22,232 nucleotides of DNA from Fidelibacterota bacterium (GCA_004124535.1 SCKQ01000039.1:1-22232), one strand, 5' to 3'. Positions 8,175-15,651 are shown, numbered from the stretch's first letter. The notes: generated by a model not told the origin, from the sequence alone. Translations and numbers: made by a program.

Positions 8175-8984
8175 CTAGCTTTCTAGCCGAGCGGACTGCG
8201 GGACAAATGTCATCAGTTTCTCCCGCATTAAAATCGGGTGCTCTTTGGAATGAATGCTGATAATCCCTTCGACAACAATACTCTTCAGCATCATCTCTTC
8301 CTGGGATTTGCGGGTTAGTTTGCCACCAATTGGCAAAAATATCAGGTTTGCTAATAATACCCCATAAAATGTAGTTATCAGGGCCAAACCCATGCCGCCA
8401 AGTAGCTGAGAAAATTTTTTCGCTACATCAAAATCAATGCTATTTATTTCAGCCGCACTACCACCTGAAAAATTGTTCATCATAATAATCAATCCCATTA
8501 CCGTGCCCAACATTCCAAAAGCGGGCGCATAAGCACCCAAATAAAAGAAAATTTCCTGCCCCATTTTATGGCGATTTTGAATATTGCTCATTTCCAGATT
8601 CAGATAATTACGTAAGCGAGCTGGATCTCTTTCATTAATGGCCAGTTCTATGCCATTACGTAAAAATGTGCTTTCTATTGATGGGAGATCAGCCTCAAGG
8701 GACAACACACCATTTTTCCGCGCTTTTTCCCCTTTTTCTACCAATTCTCCAATCACACCTTGATAATCATATTCCTCACTGGTAAAAGCATTCTTTAAGA
8801 CACCAAACAATCCTAGTATGTTTTTCAACGGGTAATTCACCATGGCTGCAGCAAGGGTACCACCAAAAACAATCAGCACTGAATTCAAACTAAAAAACCA
8901 GTATAAATCACCGCCGCCCCTTAATACGCCTAAAGCAATAATTCCAACACCGGCGAATAGACCAATTAGAGTACCAAAATCCAT
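8175..8984 (-). CDS. motA: MotA-like stator ion-channel protein
   Basis: This 269-residue A subunit converts ion flow into torque. Four membrane helices are visible (about 4-20, 30-48, 148-170 and 195-218). The cytoplasmic loop holds the family motif ARKNGVLSLE, with R89, K90 and E97 at the positions of the rotor-contacting residues of PomA/MotA. The DP-LRNYLNLEM and NRHK stretches follow. Conserved prolines are P154 (YAPAFGMLGTVMGL) and P218 (LPIGGKL), with GMGLALITTFYGVLLAN between. It lacks the long cytoplasmic coil that marks ZorA of Zorya defence systems. A strong AAGGAG (8990-8995) with a 5-base spacer fixes the start. It leads the motA-motB-SH3-like run and is read divergently from the SDR gene. 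Confidence 0.94.
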   Translation of the reverse strand: MDFGTLIGLFAGVGIIALGVLRGGGDLYWFFSLNSVLIVFGGTLAAAMVNYPLKNILGLFGVLKNAFTSEEYDYQGVIGELVEKGEKARKNGVLSLEADLPSIESTFLRNGIELAINERDPARLRNYLNLEMSNIQNRHKMGQEIFFYLGAYAPAFGMLGTVMGLIIMMNNFSGGSAAEINSIDFDVAKKFSQLLGGMGLALITTFYGVLLANLIFLPIGGKLTRKSQEEMMLKSIVVEGIISIHSKEHPILMREKLMTFVPQSARLES

Positions 8985-9148
8985 GTATGCTCCTTATACC
9001 CTCTAAAAAAGAGTAACTTGTCTTTTACGAAATTATAAAGTAAGACATATTATTTATTATTAAAGGAAGTTACAATTTAATTGATTTAACCTTTAAAAAA
9101 TGATTGTTACATTGCATCTCTATATGAATAAAGTGCTTCTGGAACAAC
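8985..9148. promoter_or_regulatory. Divergent intergenic region between motA and the sugar-catabolism run
   Basis: This 164-base, very AT-rich spacer must carry the promoters for motA (leftward) and the seven-gene run (rightward). A possible rightward pair is TTGTTA (9104-9109) and AATAAA (9127-9132) with 17 bases between, but the -10 matches consensus at only four of six positions. An inverted repeat TGTCTT/AAGACA (9019-9024 and 9042-9047) could be an operator, although arms this short arise by chance in such sequence. No regulator gene lies next to the run. Confidence 0.4.
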
Positions 9149-9928
9149 ATGTTGTTATCTAATAAAAATATTGTCATTGTCGGCGGTACTTCGGGGATTG
9201 GATTTTCGGCGGCAAGTGCTTTTGTTAATGAAGGAGCAAATGTGATCGCCATTGGCCGCAAACCAGATCGGATCACAAAAACCCAAAAAATATTAGGTAA
9301 TCATGGAACAGCAATACAAGGGAACGCAGCTGATTCTACAACAGCACAGGAAGGGATTCAATTAGCCGTAGATGAATATGGTTCCCTACATGGGTTATAT
9401 CATGTTGCCGGCGGGAGTGGACGCGGTAAAGGCGATGGCCCGTTACACGAAATTTCTGATGAAGGCTGGGATTATACTTTGTCTACAAACCTGGATGCTA
9501 TCTTTTATTCAAATCGTGCAGCAATCAAACAATTTCTAAAACAGAGCGATGGAGGAACTATTTTGAACATGAGCTCTGTGTTAGGCTTTTCGCCTTCATC
9601 TAAATACTTTGCCACCCATGCCTACGCCAGCACAAAAGCAGCTGTTATTGGTCTTACCAAATCACTAGCATCTTACTACGCAAACCAAAATATCCGTTTT
9701 AATGTAATCGCACCTGGGCTAGTGGCAACGCCCATGTCTGAAAGAGCACAATCGGACAATGATATTATGGACTTCATCGCCGGTAAACAACCGCTGGATG
9801 GTGGTCGGATCGGAGAACCAGCCGATTTGGATGGGGCGGCAGTTTATTTCATGTCAGATAATTCGAAATTCACTACTGGACAGGTACTTAGCGTTGATGG
9901 CGGCTGGAGTGTCAGTAATGATCATTAA
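9149..9928 (+). CDS. Short-chain dehydrogenase/reductase
   Basis: This 259-residue classical SDR uses NAD(P)+ to oxidise or reduce a hydroxyl group. The Rossmann motif is VGGTSGIG (11-18). The catalytic set is visible: N114 (STNLD), S143 (MSSVLG), Y159 and K163 (HAYASTKAA). PGLVATPM (189-196) follows, as is usual. The NNAG position reads HVAGG instead. R37 after the second strand (IGR) may favour NADP, but this is not decisive. It leads a run with a KDPG-type aldolase, a lactonase-like hydrolase, a sugar porter and a sugar kinase, so a sugar or sugar-acid dehydrogenase is the natural reading. Fatty-acid or other SDR substrates cannot be excluded from sequence alone. Confidence 0.93.
   Translation: MLLSNKNIVIVGGTSGIGFSAASAFVNEGANVIAIGRKPDRITKTQKILGNHGTAIQGNAADSTTAQEGIQLAVDEYGSLHGLYHVAGGSGRGKGDGPLHEISDEGWDYTLSTNLDAIFYSNRAAIKQFLKQSDGGTILNMSSVLGFSPSSKYFATHAYASTKAAVIGLTKSLASYYANQNIRFNVIAPGLVATPMSERAQSDNDIMDFIAGKQPLDGGRIGEPADLDGAAVYFMSDNSKFTTGQVLSVDGGWSVSNDH
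9906..9909 (+). promoter_or_regulatory. Ribosome binding site that fixes the aldolase start
   Basis: GGAG inside the last codons of the SDR gene stands 8 bases before the ATG at 9918. It supports this start over longer in-frame starts (for example 9759 or 9897) that would reach back into the SDR gene and add sequence unlike any aldolase. Confidence 0.6.
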
Positions 9929-10553
9929 AAACAGTATACAGGCAACCTTATCACGGCTACAAATAATCCCCGTGATCACCATTGATAACCCGCAACATGC
10001 AGCGCCACTTGCTGAAACTTTGCTTAACGCGGGGCTGCATTGCGCCGAAATAACATTCCGTACGGAAGCTGCAGTGGAGGCACTAAGAACTTTCGCCAGT
10101 TTTGGCCAATTTACTCTTGGCGCAGGAACAGTTATTGATAAAGAACAATTGAAGGCTGCGATAGAGGCAGGTGCAGATTTCATTGTATCTCCAGGATTTG
10201 ACCCAGCGTTAGTAGCTGAATGCCTGGAAAACAAAGTACAGTTTATACCGGGATGTTGTACGCCAAGTGAAATTCAGCAAGCAATTAAACATTCCTTGAA
10301 CCTAATAAAATTTTTCCCAGCTGAGGCATTTGGAGGTGTAAGTGCACTGAAAGCATTAAGCGCACCCTACCCGAATGTTTCATTTATACCAACAGGCGGC
10401 ATAACAGTAGACAATGTTGCTACTTATCTAAACCTCGACTGCGTTACGGCCTGCGGAATGACGGAAATTGTAAATCGTGACTTAATCGCAACTTCCGATT
10501 TTGATACAATATTTAAACTAACAAAAGAAATTCTCGATAAAAGACAGGAATAA
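9918..10553 (+). CDS. eda: KDPG/KHG-type aldolase (Eda family)
   Basis: This class I (Schiff-base) aldolase of the 2-keto-3-deoxy-6-phosphogluconate / 4-hydroxy-2-oxoglutarate family cleaves a 2-keto-3-deoxy sugar acid, usually phosphorylated, to pyruvate and an aldehyde. With the start chosen here it has 211 residues, the family's normal length. IIPVITID opens the barrel; E44 and R48 (AEITFR) are the catalytic and carboxylate residues. LGAGTV (68-73) and SPGFDP (91-96) follow. The Schiff-base lysine is K131 in LIKFFPAE, and TGGI (159-162) is the phosphate-binding loop. It overlaps the SDR gene by 11 bases. The matching dehydratase is not in this window, so whether the substrate is KDPG itself or the galacto or another isomer is open. 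Confidence 0.93.
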   Translation: MIIKNSIQATLSRLQIIPVITIDNPQHAAPLAETLLNAGLHCAEITFRTEAAVEALRTFASFGQFTLGAGTVIDKEQLKAAIEAGADFIVSPGFDPALVAECLENKVQFIPGCCTPSEIQQAIKHSLNLIKFFPAEAFGGVSALKALSAPYPNVSFIPTGGITVDNVATYLNLDCVTACGMTEIVNRDLIATSDFDTIFKLTKEILDKRQE

Positions 10554-10607
10554 GTTTTATTTGCAAACCATTTTTGATAATGTCAATCACAGCCAAGGAT
10601 TAGTACT

Positions 10608-11636
10608 GTGAAAAACATACCATTCAGAACAACCGTTATTGGAAGCTACCCCCTTCCCGGATGGTATGAATATGCGTTTAGCAATATCATATCATTCGGC
10701 GATCCAGACCGTAATGAACTTATCGAGGATGCGGTAACCGTTGCGATCCAGGATCAGGTTTCTGCGGGGTTAGATGTAATAACTGATGGAGAAATGTCCA
10801 GAAGAGATTTCAATTTGTCATTCTACAGCTTCATTGAAGGTATTGAAAAAACGGTAAATAATATCAGACAATTTGGACCGCCAGCGCATGACCAGCGGGG
10901 TAAATATAGTATCCATGGAGAATTATCCGCACCAAATGGATTGGGCGTGGTGGAGGATTATAAACGTCTTCAGAAACTAGCGCCCCAAGGACCCATCCTT
11001 AAAGCAAGCATTCCTGGTCCTTATACATTAAGCGGTCGCTTACTACCCAACGAACAGTACCCAGACCGTTATATCATAACAGAAGCGTTAGTTTCAATTG
11101 TCAGGGAAGAATTACAGCGATTACTGGATGCTGGATGCAAAGAAATTACGGTGGATGAGCCATCAATGAGTTGTTATGCCTACAAAGAAGATCCTGTAAA
11201 ATTTGTTGATATTTTTAACCGTACTGTTGAACCGATTATAGGAAAAACACATCTTTCGGCCCATTTGTGTTTCGGTAATTATAAAGGTCGGGCTGTGAGC
11301 CCAAGGCAATACAGCCCGATGTTCCCTGCATTTCTAGAAATGCAAGTAGATGAAATCCACGTTGAAATGGCAAGTAGAGAATTCTCTGAATTGGAAATAA
11401 TTGGAGAAATTGCGAAAAAGAAAAATGTGACCGTAGGTATCATTGATGTAAAAAGCTATTACATAGAACCAGTTGAAGAAGTAGTAAGGCGGGTACACAG
11501 ATGTTTAGACTATGCGCCAGCAGAACGGCTATCATTTGCACCGGATTGCGGACTCAGCCAAACTGCTAGATGGGCTGCAAAAGAAAAATTGCAAAATATG
11601 GTCGCTGGAGTACACAAAGTAAAAGCTGAACTATAG
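10608..11636 (+). CDS. Stand-alone MetE-like (cobalamin-independent methionine synthase) catalytic domain
   Basis: This 342-residue TIM-barrel protein corresponds to the C-terminal catalytic half of MetE, without the N-terminal half of the full-length (about 750-residue) enzyme. It begins with TTVIGSYPLPGW, followed by AGLDVITDGEM, IPGPYTLS and TVDEPS (181-186). The zinc/thiol-activating set is complete: H219 and C221 (HLCFG), E253 (HVEMAS) and C314 (APDCGL); the E-to-C spacing of 61 equals that of E. coli MetE. Related short proteins move methyl groups to homocysteine from a corrinoid protein or other donor, and epoxyalkane:coenzyme M transferase shares the fold. The start is GTG with AAGGA 8 bases upstream. 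It sits between a sugar-acid aldolase and a lactonase-like gene, an odd place for methionine synthesis; see findings. Confidence 0.85.
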   Translation: MKNIPFRTTVIGSYPLPGWYEYAFSNIISFGDPDRNELIEDAVTVAIQDQVSAGLDVITDGEMSRRDFNLSFYSFIEGIEKTVNNIRQFGPPAHDQRGKYSIHGELSAPNGLGVVEDYKRLQKLAPQGPILKASIPGPYTLSGRLLPNEQYPDRYIITEALVSIVREELQRLLDAGCKEITVDEPSMSCYAYKEDPVKFVDIFNRTVEPIIGKTHLSAHLCFGNYKGRAVSPRQYSPMFPAFLEMQVDEIHVEMASREFSELEIIGEIAKKKNVTVGIIDVKSYYIEPVEEVVRRVHRCLDYAPAERLSFAPDCGLSQTARWAAKEKLQNMVAGVHKVKAEL

Positions 11637-11640
11637 CGCG

Positions 11641-12489
11641 ATGCGCAGACCTCACTGCTCGGGAAATACTTTCCTCGCTGACGTAAAGAAGCACCAAAAT
11701 GATACAGATGATTTTAACGTTTGGTGGCTGGGCCAAAGTGGGTTTCTTATCCAGTGGCTGGGTAAACATTTGCTTATGGATCCTTACCTATCAGAATCCT
11801 TAACTAAAAAATACGCTGAAACTGATAAACCGCACGTACGGATGACTAAACGTGTTATTGATCCACTACAGCTTGACTTTATTGATGTAGTTACAGCTAG
11901 TCATTCGCACACTGATCATCTAGATCCTGAAACTTTACAGCCACTGGTACAATCCAATATCAATCTTGACCTAGTGGTACCTGCCGCAGTAGTAGATATT
12001 GCCATGGAGCGATCCAATCTACCAAAAGATAGATTATCACTAATGAATGCAGGTGATACCGTTGAGTCAAATGGGTTTTTAATCCATGCCATACCATCAG
12101 CACATGAAGAGGTGGAAACTGATGAAAACGATGACCATTATTATTTAGGATACATAGTGCGGTTCGGTCCATGGACTGTTTATCATAGCGGAGATACTAT
12201 TGAATACGATGAGATGGAAGATACCTTAGCGCAATGCAACCTAGACGTCATGTTTTTACCAATTAATGGACGGAGACCAGAACGACGTGTTGCTGGGAAT
12301 ATGTGGGGTAATGAATCTGCATGGCTGGCAAAAAAGGTGAAGGCCCGTTCAGTTATCCCCCATCATTACAATATGTTCGAATTCAATACTGAAAACCCTG
12401 ATAAATTCATTGCAGAAGCTGAGCAAATCAATCAACCATATCATGTACTGGAAAACGGCGAGCGCTGGTGCAGCAGCCAACTAGAATAA
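11641..12489 (+). CDS. UlaG-like metallo-beta-lactamase-fold hydrolase
   Basis: This 282-residue cytosolic metallohydrolase of the metallo-beta-lactamase fold is closest in pattern to the UlaG (L-ascorbate-6-phosphate lactonase) type. The metal site is the HxHxDH motif at H88, H90, D92 and H93 (SHSHTDHLD), then H155 (PSAHEE), D185 (YHSGDTIEY) and H241/H242 (IPHHYNMF). The early WWLGQSGFLIQ and LLMDPYLS stretches are typical of this subgroup, as is FLPINGRR. The N-terminal 24 residues precede the domain. The ATG is 4 bases after the MetE-like stop, with no Shine-Dalgarno sequence, and lies in a small GCGC-GAT-GCGC hairpin. A sugar lactone or cyclic phosphoester substrate suits the neighbours, but is inferred. 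Confidence 0.88.
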   Translation: MRRPHCSGNTFLADVKKHQNDTDDFNVWWLGQSGFLIQWLGKHLLMDPYLSESLTKKYAETDKPHVRMTKRVIDPLQLDFIDVVTASHSHTDHLDPETLQPLVQSNINLDLVVPAAVVDIAMERSNLPKDRLSLMNAGDTVESNGFLIHAIPSAHEEVETDENDDHYYLGYIVRFGPWTVYHSGDTIEYDEMEDTLAQCNLDVMFLPINGRRPERRVAGNMWGNESAWLAKKVKARSVIPHHYNMFEFNTENPDKFIAEAEQINQPYHVLENGERWCSSQLE

Positions 12490-12496
12490 AAGTTTC

Positions 12497-13831
12497 ATGT
12501 CTGATAAAATTGATACGAATAAAAATCAACTACTGATTTTTTCGACGGTAGCTGCTCTAGGTGGTTTGTTATTTGGGTTTGATACTGGGGTCATATCTGG
12601 AGCGATACCCTTTATCAAGTTAGAATTCTATTTAAATTCATACCAGGAGGGGTTTGCTGTTAGTAACCTGATGATCGCCTGCGTAATTGGCGCATTAATT
12701 GCCGGGCCAATTGCAGATTGGACTGGTAGGAAAAAGGTCCTTATTCTGTGTGCGGTTCTTTTTATCGTTTCAGCCATCCTCTCCGCCCTACCCCGATCTT
12801 TTACTGAATTGGTAATCGCCAGGTTCATTGGAGGTATAGGTGTTGGCGTTGCGTCGGTGGTATCTCCTATGTATATCGCTGAAATATCACCTGCTAAAAT
12901 TCGCGGGCGACTAGTGGCATTGAACCAACTGGCCATTGTTGTCGGTATATTACTATCCTATCTCTCAAACTGGTTACTGGTAGACACTGGTATTAATAAT
13001 TGGCGTTATATGCTGGTAGCTGAAATATTGCCAGCAACTACTTTTCTTATGGGACTTTTCTTTATCCTGGAATCACCACGGTGGCTTACAAAAGAAGGTC
13101 TGGAAAAGGATGCGCTTGATGTTCTCAAAGTTGTGGCTGGGGCAGTAAATGCTGACCATGAATTGCAAGAAGTAAAAAAATCTTTAGCAGAAAAAAAGAC
13201 GTCTTTAAAAGAATTACTGCATCCATCATTACGGCGCGTACTGATAGTGGGTATTCTTTTTTCGCTATTTGCCCATATTACCGGGATCGACACAATTATT
13301 TATTACGGTCCACTCATTTTTCTGGAATCTGGTTTCAAAACAGATTCTGCATTGCTGGCCTCTGTAATAATCGGCATAACAAATCTGATCTTTACCTTTG
13401 TTGGCATGGCTATGATTGATAAAGCCGGTAGAAAGTTTCTTTTATTGGTGGGTATTGCTGGCATGGGTATCTCCATGACACTCGTGGGTTTCTGTATGCA
13501 AAGCGATATGATCAGTGCAAAATGGACGTTGCTATGGATTATGACCTACATTGCTTCCTTCGCCATGAGTATAGGCGTAGTCATTTGGGTATATTTATCC
13601 GAGATTTATCCTACCAGAGTGCGGGGACAGGCCTTATCTGTTGCGACTATGGTATTGTGGTTAGGTAACGTGATACTGACGCAGCTTTTTCCAGTCATGA
13701 TGGAAAGATTTGGTGGGGGTACATTCTATATATTTTCCTTTATTTGTCTCCTTGCCTTTATTTTCACATGGACTATGGTAAAAGAAACCAGGGGTGTCAG
13801 CTTAGAAGAAATAGAGAAAATATGGGTATAA
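12497..13831 (+). CDS. Sugar porter family MFS transporter
   Basis: This 444-residue inner-membrane transporter has about 12 helices and belongs to the sugar porter branch of the MFS (XylE/AraE/GLUT), probably a proton symporter. Signatures: GFDTGVISGA (27-36), DWTGRKK (74-80), the AEISPAKIRGR loop (128-138), ESPRWL (192-197), a second GRK after helix 8, and LSEIYPTRVRG in the C-terminal half. The TM7 sugar site is unusual: where XylE-type carriers read QQITGIN, this protein reads AHITGID, so both glutamines and the asparagine that hold the sugar are replaced. It starts 7 bases after the hydrolase gene and lacks a clear Shine-Dalgarno sequence. The transported compound is probably not ordinary glucose or xylose. 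Confidence 0.93.
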   Translation: MSDKIDTNKNQLLIFSTVAALGGLLFGFDTGVISGAIPFIKLEFYLNSYQEGFAVSNLMIACVIGALIAGPIADWTGRKKVLILCAVLFIVSAILSALPRSFTELVIARFIGGIGVGVASVVSPMYIAEISPAKIRGRLVALNQLAIVVGILLSYLSNWLLVDTGINNWRYMLVAEILPATTFLMGLFFILESPRWLTKEGLEKDALDVLKVVAGAVNADHELQEVKKSLAEKKTSLKELLHPSLRRVLIVGILFSLFAHITGIDTIIYYGPLIFLESGFKTDSALLASVIIGITNLIFTFVGMAMIDKAGRKFLLLVGIAGMGISMTLVGFCMQSDMISAKWTLLWIMTYIASFAMSIGVVIWVYLSEIYPTRVRGQALSVATMVLWLGNVILTQLFPVMMERFGGGTFYIFSFICLLAFIFTWTMVKETRGVSLEEIEKIWV

Positions 13832-13848
13832 TCCTAAGAATTATACCC
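13824..13848 (+). terminator. Stem-loop at the end of the sugar porter gene
   Basis: GGGTATAAT (13824-13832) and ATTATACCC (13840-13848) form a perfect 9-bp stem with a 7-base loop. The stem includes the porter's stop codon. The bases after it (GTTTATATAAC) are only weakly U-rich, and the stem has three G-C pairs, so full termination is doubtful. A partial terminator, or an mRNA 3'-end stabiliser separating the first five genes from the kinase and SIS genes, is more likely. Confidence 0.45.
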
Positions 13849-13878
13849 GTTTATATAACGCCAATATAGAAGCGAAGC

Positions 13879-14835
13879 ATGATGATATATGGTGGCATAG
13901 ATATTGGAGGCACATCCATAAAGATAGGGTTTGTTGATAAAGCTGGAACTATAATGTGCAAAGACCTTATACCAGTAGGTAAAATTTCTACCTACAGTGA
14001 CTTCATCGAACAATTGGGTAACAAAACAAATAAACTGTTGGAAACACTTGAAAATAAGTACGCCATAATTGGTTTTGGGGTGGGGTGTCCTGGAAGAATT
14101 GATGTAGCAACGGGGAAAGTGATTTGGTTGAGAGGAAAACTGGAATACATGGAAAACCGGGATATAGGACCAGATCTTGCCTCCGTATTTGGGAAACCAG
14201 TAATCTGCGACAATGATGTTAATGCAATGGTATTGGGTGAGACCTATTTTGGTAAAGCAAAAGGCAGCCGTAATGTAATTGGTTTAACCTTTGGTACCGG
14301 CATAGGTGGTGCTATTATAATTAATGGTCAAGTGCTGCGGGGGAAACATTTTGCCGCTGGGCATTTTGGTTTTATGAGCCACGATCCTAATGGCGAAAGC
14401 CATGTATGTGGTAATGCGGGGGCGGCAGAAGTACATGCTTCACACTCCGGTATAGTAGATAAGGTAAATAATGCATTGCTCGCTGGTATTAAAACAAGCG
14501 TGGTAAAAAATTATGATCCCTATGATTTTGGTTTTAAGAATATATATATAGCTGCGCAGAAAGGCGATGATTTCGCTAAAAGTGTAGTCACCAGGCTGGA
14601 AGAAGAAATAACTGTATTGATCACCAACCTGATCTTTGCATTTGATCCGGATACTGTACTTATCGGCGGAGGTTTGTTAAAAGCAGATAATGAAATTGTA
14701 GCTCGCATTACGAACAGTATAAAAAAACGAATAAATTTGATTCCGGAAAAGGAAATAAAATTGGATAAAATGTCCTCTTACGAAGAAGCGGGGATTCTGG
14801 GTGGTGCAGCATTGGTTATCACAGAATTGAACTAA
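13879..14835 (+). CDS. ROK family sugar kinase with a diverged sugar/zinc motif
   Basis: This 318-residue protein is a ROK-type (ASKHA fold) kinase expected to phosphorylate a sugar with ATP. DIGGTSIK (8-15) is the phosphate-1 loop, VGCPGRID (68-75) follows, D113 in CDNDVNA is the catalytic base, and FGTGIGG (138-144) is the phosphate-2 loop. The sugar/zinc region differs: where most ROK kinases read AGExGH and later CxCGxxGCxE, this protein reads AGHFGF (160-165) and HVCGNAGAAE (175-184). Only one of the three zinc cysteines (C177) remains, and the usual histidine is absent. I recall ROK subgroups without zinc, so it may still be active, with a different substrate. No DNA-binding domain is present, so it is not a repressor. 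It lies 47 bases after the porter gene. Confidence 0.9.
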   Translation: MMIYGGIDIGGTSIKIGFVDKAGTIMCKDLIPVGKISTYSDFIEQLGNKTNKLLETLENKYAIIGFGVGCPGRIDVATGKVIWLRGKLEYMENRDIGPDLASVFGKPVICDNDVNAMVLGETYFGKAKGSRNVIGLTFGTGIGGAIIINGQVLRGKHFAAGHFGFMSHDPNGESHVCGNAGAAEVHASHSGIVDKVNNALLAGIKTSVVKNYDPYDFGFKNIYIAAQKGDDFAKSVVTRLEEEITVLITNLIFAFDPDTVLIGGGLLKADNEIVARITNSIKKRINLIPEKEIKLDKMSSYEEAGILGGAALVITELN

Positions 14836-14880
14836 TAAAATAATTTAAATAGATAAAAATAATTTGAAAGGATTAATGGT

Positions 14881-15651
14881 ATGAATGCTGGTATAGAATA
14901 TTTTAATAAAACACTAGAACTAATCAAGCAGCTGAAAAAAAACGAAATAGACAATATCGTTCAAGCAGCTGAGGTTTGCGCGGATAGTATCAGTAGGAAA
15001 GGACTGGTATTTTTATTTGGTGCTGGTCATTCTCGTATAATGTGTGAGGAGATGACACCGAGACAGGGTTGTTTCCCAGGGTTTTTTGCACTTGTGGAAG
15101 ATGCTGTCTCCAATCACGCTGCCATAATTGGTACCAATGGACTCAGAGGGTCAATGTATTTGGAAAAATATGATGGTTATGCTGAAGAAATATTAAAGAG
15201 TTTCAAGTTCGGACCACATGATGTCATGATCGTTATTTCTGTTAGCGGTATCAGGCCATTAATAGTAGAAATGGCACTGGGGGCTAAAGAACGGGGGTTG
15301 CCGGTCATTGCCATGGTTGCGCGGCAACACTGTGAAGCATCTAAGCCGGGACATCACAGTGGAAAGAAGCTAACCGATGTGGCGGATATTATTATCGATA
15401 GTCAGTGTCCTCCAGGCGATTGCGTAATAGAACTAGAAGGATTGGACTGGAAAACAGGCCCGGTGTCTACTGTAATGGGGGCTTTAATCACAAATATGAT
15501 CCGTTGTGAGGTTGCGGAAAGATTAATAGCGAAAGGTATTAACTTGGTATTACTACCTAGCCACCAAGCAGTTGGTAACCCTGAAGTAGACAATCAACTA
15601 GACCGGTTTTATGAGTCATATCGTAAAAGTCTGGCTCACTTATATACGTGA
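14881..15651 (+). CDS. SIS-domain (UPF0309-like) phosphosugar-binding protein
   Basis: This 256-residue protein has a sugar isomerase (SIS) fold of the UPF0309 type. The first phosphosugar-binding segment is FLFGAGHSRIMCEEM (44-58), and the second is VISVSGIRPLIVEMALGAKERGLPVIAM (118-145; serine in SGxxP-type loop, AK--GLPVIA helix-strand). A cysteine-rich middle stretch (DSQCPPGDC) and an STVMGALITN helix follow. SIS proteins isomerise, deaminate, de-etherify or sense sugar phosphates; the exact activity is not known for this group. The start has a good AAAGGA (14867-14872) 8 bases upstream. It follows the ROK kinase, so its ligand is probably that kinase's product. Its stop is 5 bases from the convergent rhomboid gene. 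Confidence 0.88.
   Translation: MNAGIEYFNKTLELIKQLKKNEIDNIVQAAEVCADSISRKGLVFLFGAGHSRIMCEEMTPRQGCFPGFFALVEDAVSNHAAIIGTNGLRGSMYLEKYDGYAEEILKSFKFGPHDVMIVISVSGIRPLIVEMALGAKERGLPVIAMVARQHCEASKPGHHSGKKLTDVADIIIDSQCPPGDCVIELEGLDWKTGPVSTVMGALITNMIRCEVAERLIAKGINLVLLPSHQAVGNPEVDNQLDRFYESYRKSLAHLYT

Noticed and set aside
7446..8984. Zorya-type anti-phage system, because it uses MotAB-like ZorA and ZorB
   Set aside because: The MotA here is only 269 residues, with no long cytoplasmic coil, MotB is ordinary, and no helicase or nuclease gene (ZorC, ZorD or ZorE) is nearby.
9019..9047. Inverted repeat TGTCTT/AAGACA between motA and the SDR gene as an operator
   Set aside because: Six-base arms separated by 17 bases are expected about once by chance in a spacer of this size and composition, and no regulator gene is adjacent.
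9104..9132. Sigma-70-like promoter TTGTTA-17-AATAAA upstream of the SDR gene
   Set aside because: The -10 element matches only four of six bases in very AT-rich sequence; I mention it but do not call it.
9759..9917. Longer form of the aldolase starting inside the SDR gene
   Set aside because: The extra 53 residues do not look like an aldolase and overlap a well-conserved SDR C-terminus. A GGAG 8 bases before the ATG at 9918 gives the normal family length.
13879..14835. ROK-family transcriptional repressor (NagC/XylR type)
   Set aside because: There is no N-terminal helix-turn-helix domain; the protein begins directly with the kinase phosphate loop.
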